Shown here one piece after another: positions 6,969 through 7,916 of a DNA stretch of 7,916 bases (position 1 is its first letter; the number at the start of each line of letters is the position of its first letter). The position numbers were made by a program, and so were the translations under genes. The notes under the pieces were generated by a model. It did not search any database, was not told the DNA's origin, and saw only the letters and a program-made list of their open reading frames with translations. Source of the stretch: Pseudomonadota bacterium (GTDB taxonomy: Bacteria > Pseudomonadota > Gammaproteobacteria > Steroidobacterales > Steroidobacteraceae). Location of the stretch: positions 1 through 7,916 of the forward strand of contig JAJXYU010000345.1 in NCBI GenBank assembly GCA_021780395.1. The letters run 5' to 3'.

Positions 6969-7322
6969 TCACAGGTCGGTGTACTTCTTGCTGGTGCCGC
7001 GCGCGAGCGCGACCGGATACTTGAGCGCATTCAGCTCGAGCTTGCGGCGCGCGGCGCCGACCAGGTCCACCTCCAGCTTGTCGGCGAGCCGGAGCAGGTA
7101 CAAGAACACGTCGGCGATCTCCATCGCGACCGCCTCGCGCTGGCGGGCGCTGAGGTCCTCGGGCGCGCCGCGGTCGAGCCACTGGAAATGCTCGAGCAGT
7201 TCCCCCGCCTCGACGATCAATGCGCTCGCGAGGTTCTTCGGGGTATGAAACGGATCCCAGTCCCGATCCGCCGCGAATTGGCGCAGAGCCGCCGTCAAGG
7301 CCGCGATGTCGTCGTCGCTCAT
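6969..7322 (-). CDS. MazG-like nucleotide pyrophosphohydrolase
   Basis: This is a complete 117-residue protein of the small all-alpha NTP pyrophosphatase type (COG1694-like). The metal-binding signature is present: E38xxE41 in VEAGELLEHFQW and E68xxD71 in EIADVFLYLLRLADK. The N-terminal DWDPFHTPKNLA and C-terminal NALKYPVxxARGxSKKYTDL stretches match this subgroup. Such enzymes hydrolyse nucleoside triphosphates, often non-canonical or deoxy forms, to the monophosphate and pyrophosphate in the cytoplasm. Its exact substrate cannot be told from sequence. ATG 7320-7322 follows GGGAG by 6 nt; the frame stays open to 7778, but the added part has no conserved sequence and would run through the divergent gene. 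The 3' end faces the PAP2 gene with a 31-bp gap in which no clear terminator hairpin is seen. Confidence 0.9.
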   Translation of the reverse strand: MSDDDIAALTAALRQFAADRDWDPFHTPKNLASALIVEAGELLEHFQWLDRGAPEDLSARQREAVAMEIADVFLYLLRLADKLEVDLVGAARRKLELNALKYPVALARGTSKKYTDL

Positions 7323-7328
7323 CGATCT

Positions 7329-7333
7329 CTCCC
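7329..7333 (-). promoter_or_regulatory. Ribosome binding site deciding the MazG-like gene start
   Basis: The minus strand reads GGGAG 6 nt before ATG 7320-7322. This fits the 117-residue family-typical protein and argues against the far-upstream in-frame start at 7778. Confidence 0.6.
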
Positions 7334-7403
7334 GCGCGGGCGGCGCAACGCCCGGTCGTGCCTGCGATCCTAGCGCGGACGCGCCACCGGCGCCGCGCGA
7401 CGG

Positions 7404-7415
7404 TTTTGATATCAT
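7404..7415. promoter_or_regulatory. AT-rich palindromic element between divergent genes, possible -10 region
   Basis: This is the only AT-rich patch in the 129-bp divergent gap. It contains the 8-bp palindrome TGATATCA (7407-7414). On the plus strand TATCAT (7410-7415) matches the -10 consensus at five of six positions and lies 36 nt before ATG 7452. No good -35 hexamer is seen at 16-18 bp, so the promoter call is tentative. The palindrome could equally serve a regulator of either gene. Confidence 0.35.
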
Positions 7416-7451
7416 CCGCCGCCTGTCCCGAACGCCCCCGGAACCGCCGCC

Positions 7452-7916
7452 ATGCCACTCGACACGCTCTTCGACCGTCGGCGACTCGCGGCGCTCGCGC
7501 TCGGCATCACCCTCGGCGCCTCGCCCGCCATCGCGGGCGCACGCAACGCGATCGGGATCGCCGACACATCCGCCTGCACCCGCGATCCGGCGGCGTCGAC
7601 CACGATCCCGGGATGGATCACGATCGCCGGCAGCCCCAGTCTGCGCTGCGCGAGCGCGCGGGCCGGCGGCGCCGCGGATCGCGCCCGGATCGTGAGCGGT
7701 CCCTACGGTTCGTCGACCCTCGAGCGGCGCATCGATCTGCGCCGGTTCGCGGCGCGCATCGATCGCGGCCGCGTCCATTACCGGCTCTCGGGACGTCTCG
7801 GCGCGAGCGGCGCCGCGAACGCTCGCGCCGTGCTCACGCTGACGTTCCTCGACGGCGCGGGTCGCGCCCTCACCCCACGGCCGCGCCTGGTCGGCCGCAC
7901 GGCGATCCCGCCGGCC
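7452..7916 (+). CDS. Secreted jelly-roll (carbohydrate-binding-like) protein, 3' end outside window
   Basis: The frame starts at ATG 7452 and stays open for 155 codons to the edge, so the C-terminus is missing. An in-frame TGA at 7407 bounds it upstream. Residues 1-28 look like a signal peptide (RRR, hydrophobic core, cleavage near AIA). The mature part begins with a IPGWITIAGSPSL segment, then YGSSTLERRIDL, AARIDRGRVHYRLSGRLG and ARAVLTLTFLDGAGRAL. From memory this order (PGW near the start, a Q/R-x-IDL strand, ID-x-G-x-V-x-Y-x-LSG-x-LG and a L-x-L-x-FLD/N-x-x-G strand) resembles bacterial secreted proteins with a discoidin-like beta-sandwich, often thought to bind carbohydrates. Cys42 and Cys66 could form a disulfide. 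The sequence is richer in Arg than I would expect for such proteins. The ribosome site is weak (GGAA 8 nt upstream). Function is not established. Confidence 0.65.
   Translation, partial: MPLDTLFDRRRLAALALGITLGASPAIAGARNAIGIADTSACTRDPAASTTIPGWITIAGSPSLRCASARAGGAADRARIVSGPYGSSTLERRIDLRRFAARIDRGRVHYRLSGRLGASGAANARAVLTLTFLDGAGRALTPRPRLVGRTAIPPA

Noticed and set aside
6969..7778. 269-residue version of the MazG-like protein
   Set aside because: The extra 152 residues overlap the divergent secreted-protein gene and the intergenic region and show no family similarity.

Overview
The window comes from a very GC-rich bacterial chromosome. Codons strongly prefer G or C at the third position, several start codons have GGAGG-type ribosome sites, and genes are tightly packed. 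The gene order of the main operon and the sequence style of its VWA and TPR proteins best fit a proteobacterium, probably a gammaproteobacterium related to Xanthomonadales, Nevskiales or Pseudomonas. That placement is inference; no taxonomic marker gene is present.

Layout. Positions 1-5074 (minus strand) hold one compact operon, read right to left: a MoxR AAA+ ATPase, a DUF58 protein, a short DUF4381 membrane protein, two membrane-anchored VWA proteins (BatA/BatB type) and a periplasmic TPR protein whose 3' end lies beyond position 1. All six reading frames overlap: four junctions by 4 bp (ATGA or GTGA) and one by 10 bp. A BatD-type gene would be expected beyond the left edge but cannot be seen. 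The next unit (5369-5977, minus) is an iron-type superoxide dismutase, followed by a strong hairpin. A 309-bp divergent intergenic region separates it from a plus-strand exported PAP2-family phosphatase (6287-6937). Converging on that gene is a small MazG-like nucleotide pyrophosphohydrolase (6969-7322, minus). Divergent from this, a secreted protein of the carbohydrate-binding-like jelly-roll type starts at 7452 and runs off the right edge.

How the genes work together. MoxR ATPases are thought to act as chaperone-like remodelling enzymes whose partners are the VWA proteins encoded beside them. DUF58, DUF4381, the two VWA proteins and the TPR protein look like one inner-membrane complex with periplasmic VWA and TPR parts, usually linked to envelope or oxidative stress tolerance. 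The neighbouring superoxide dismutase fits a stress theme, but it is a separate transcription unit and functional coupling is only inferred.

Most unusual points. (1) The TPR protein carries 26 uninterrupted Gly-Gln-X triplets, a collagen-like pattern encoded by a 9-bp tandem repeat with two different 18-bp higher-order patterns. (2) The VWA and TPR parts, which I recall as one fused protein in Pseudomonas-type operons, are here two genes split exactly at an ATGA overlap. (3) The PAP2 phosphatase has Glu where the usual PSGH motif has its catalytic His. I do not see a wholly new multi-gene system; the main operon is a known but poorly understood type.
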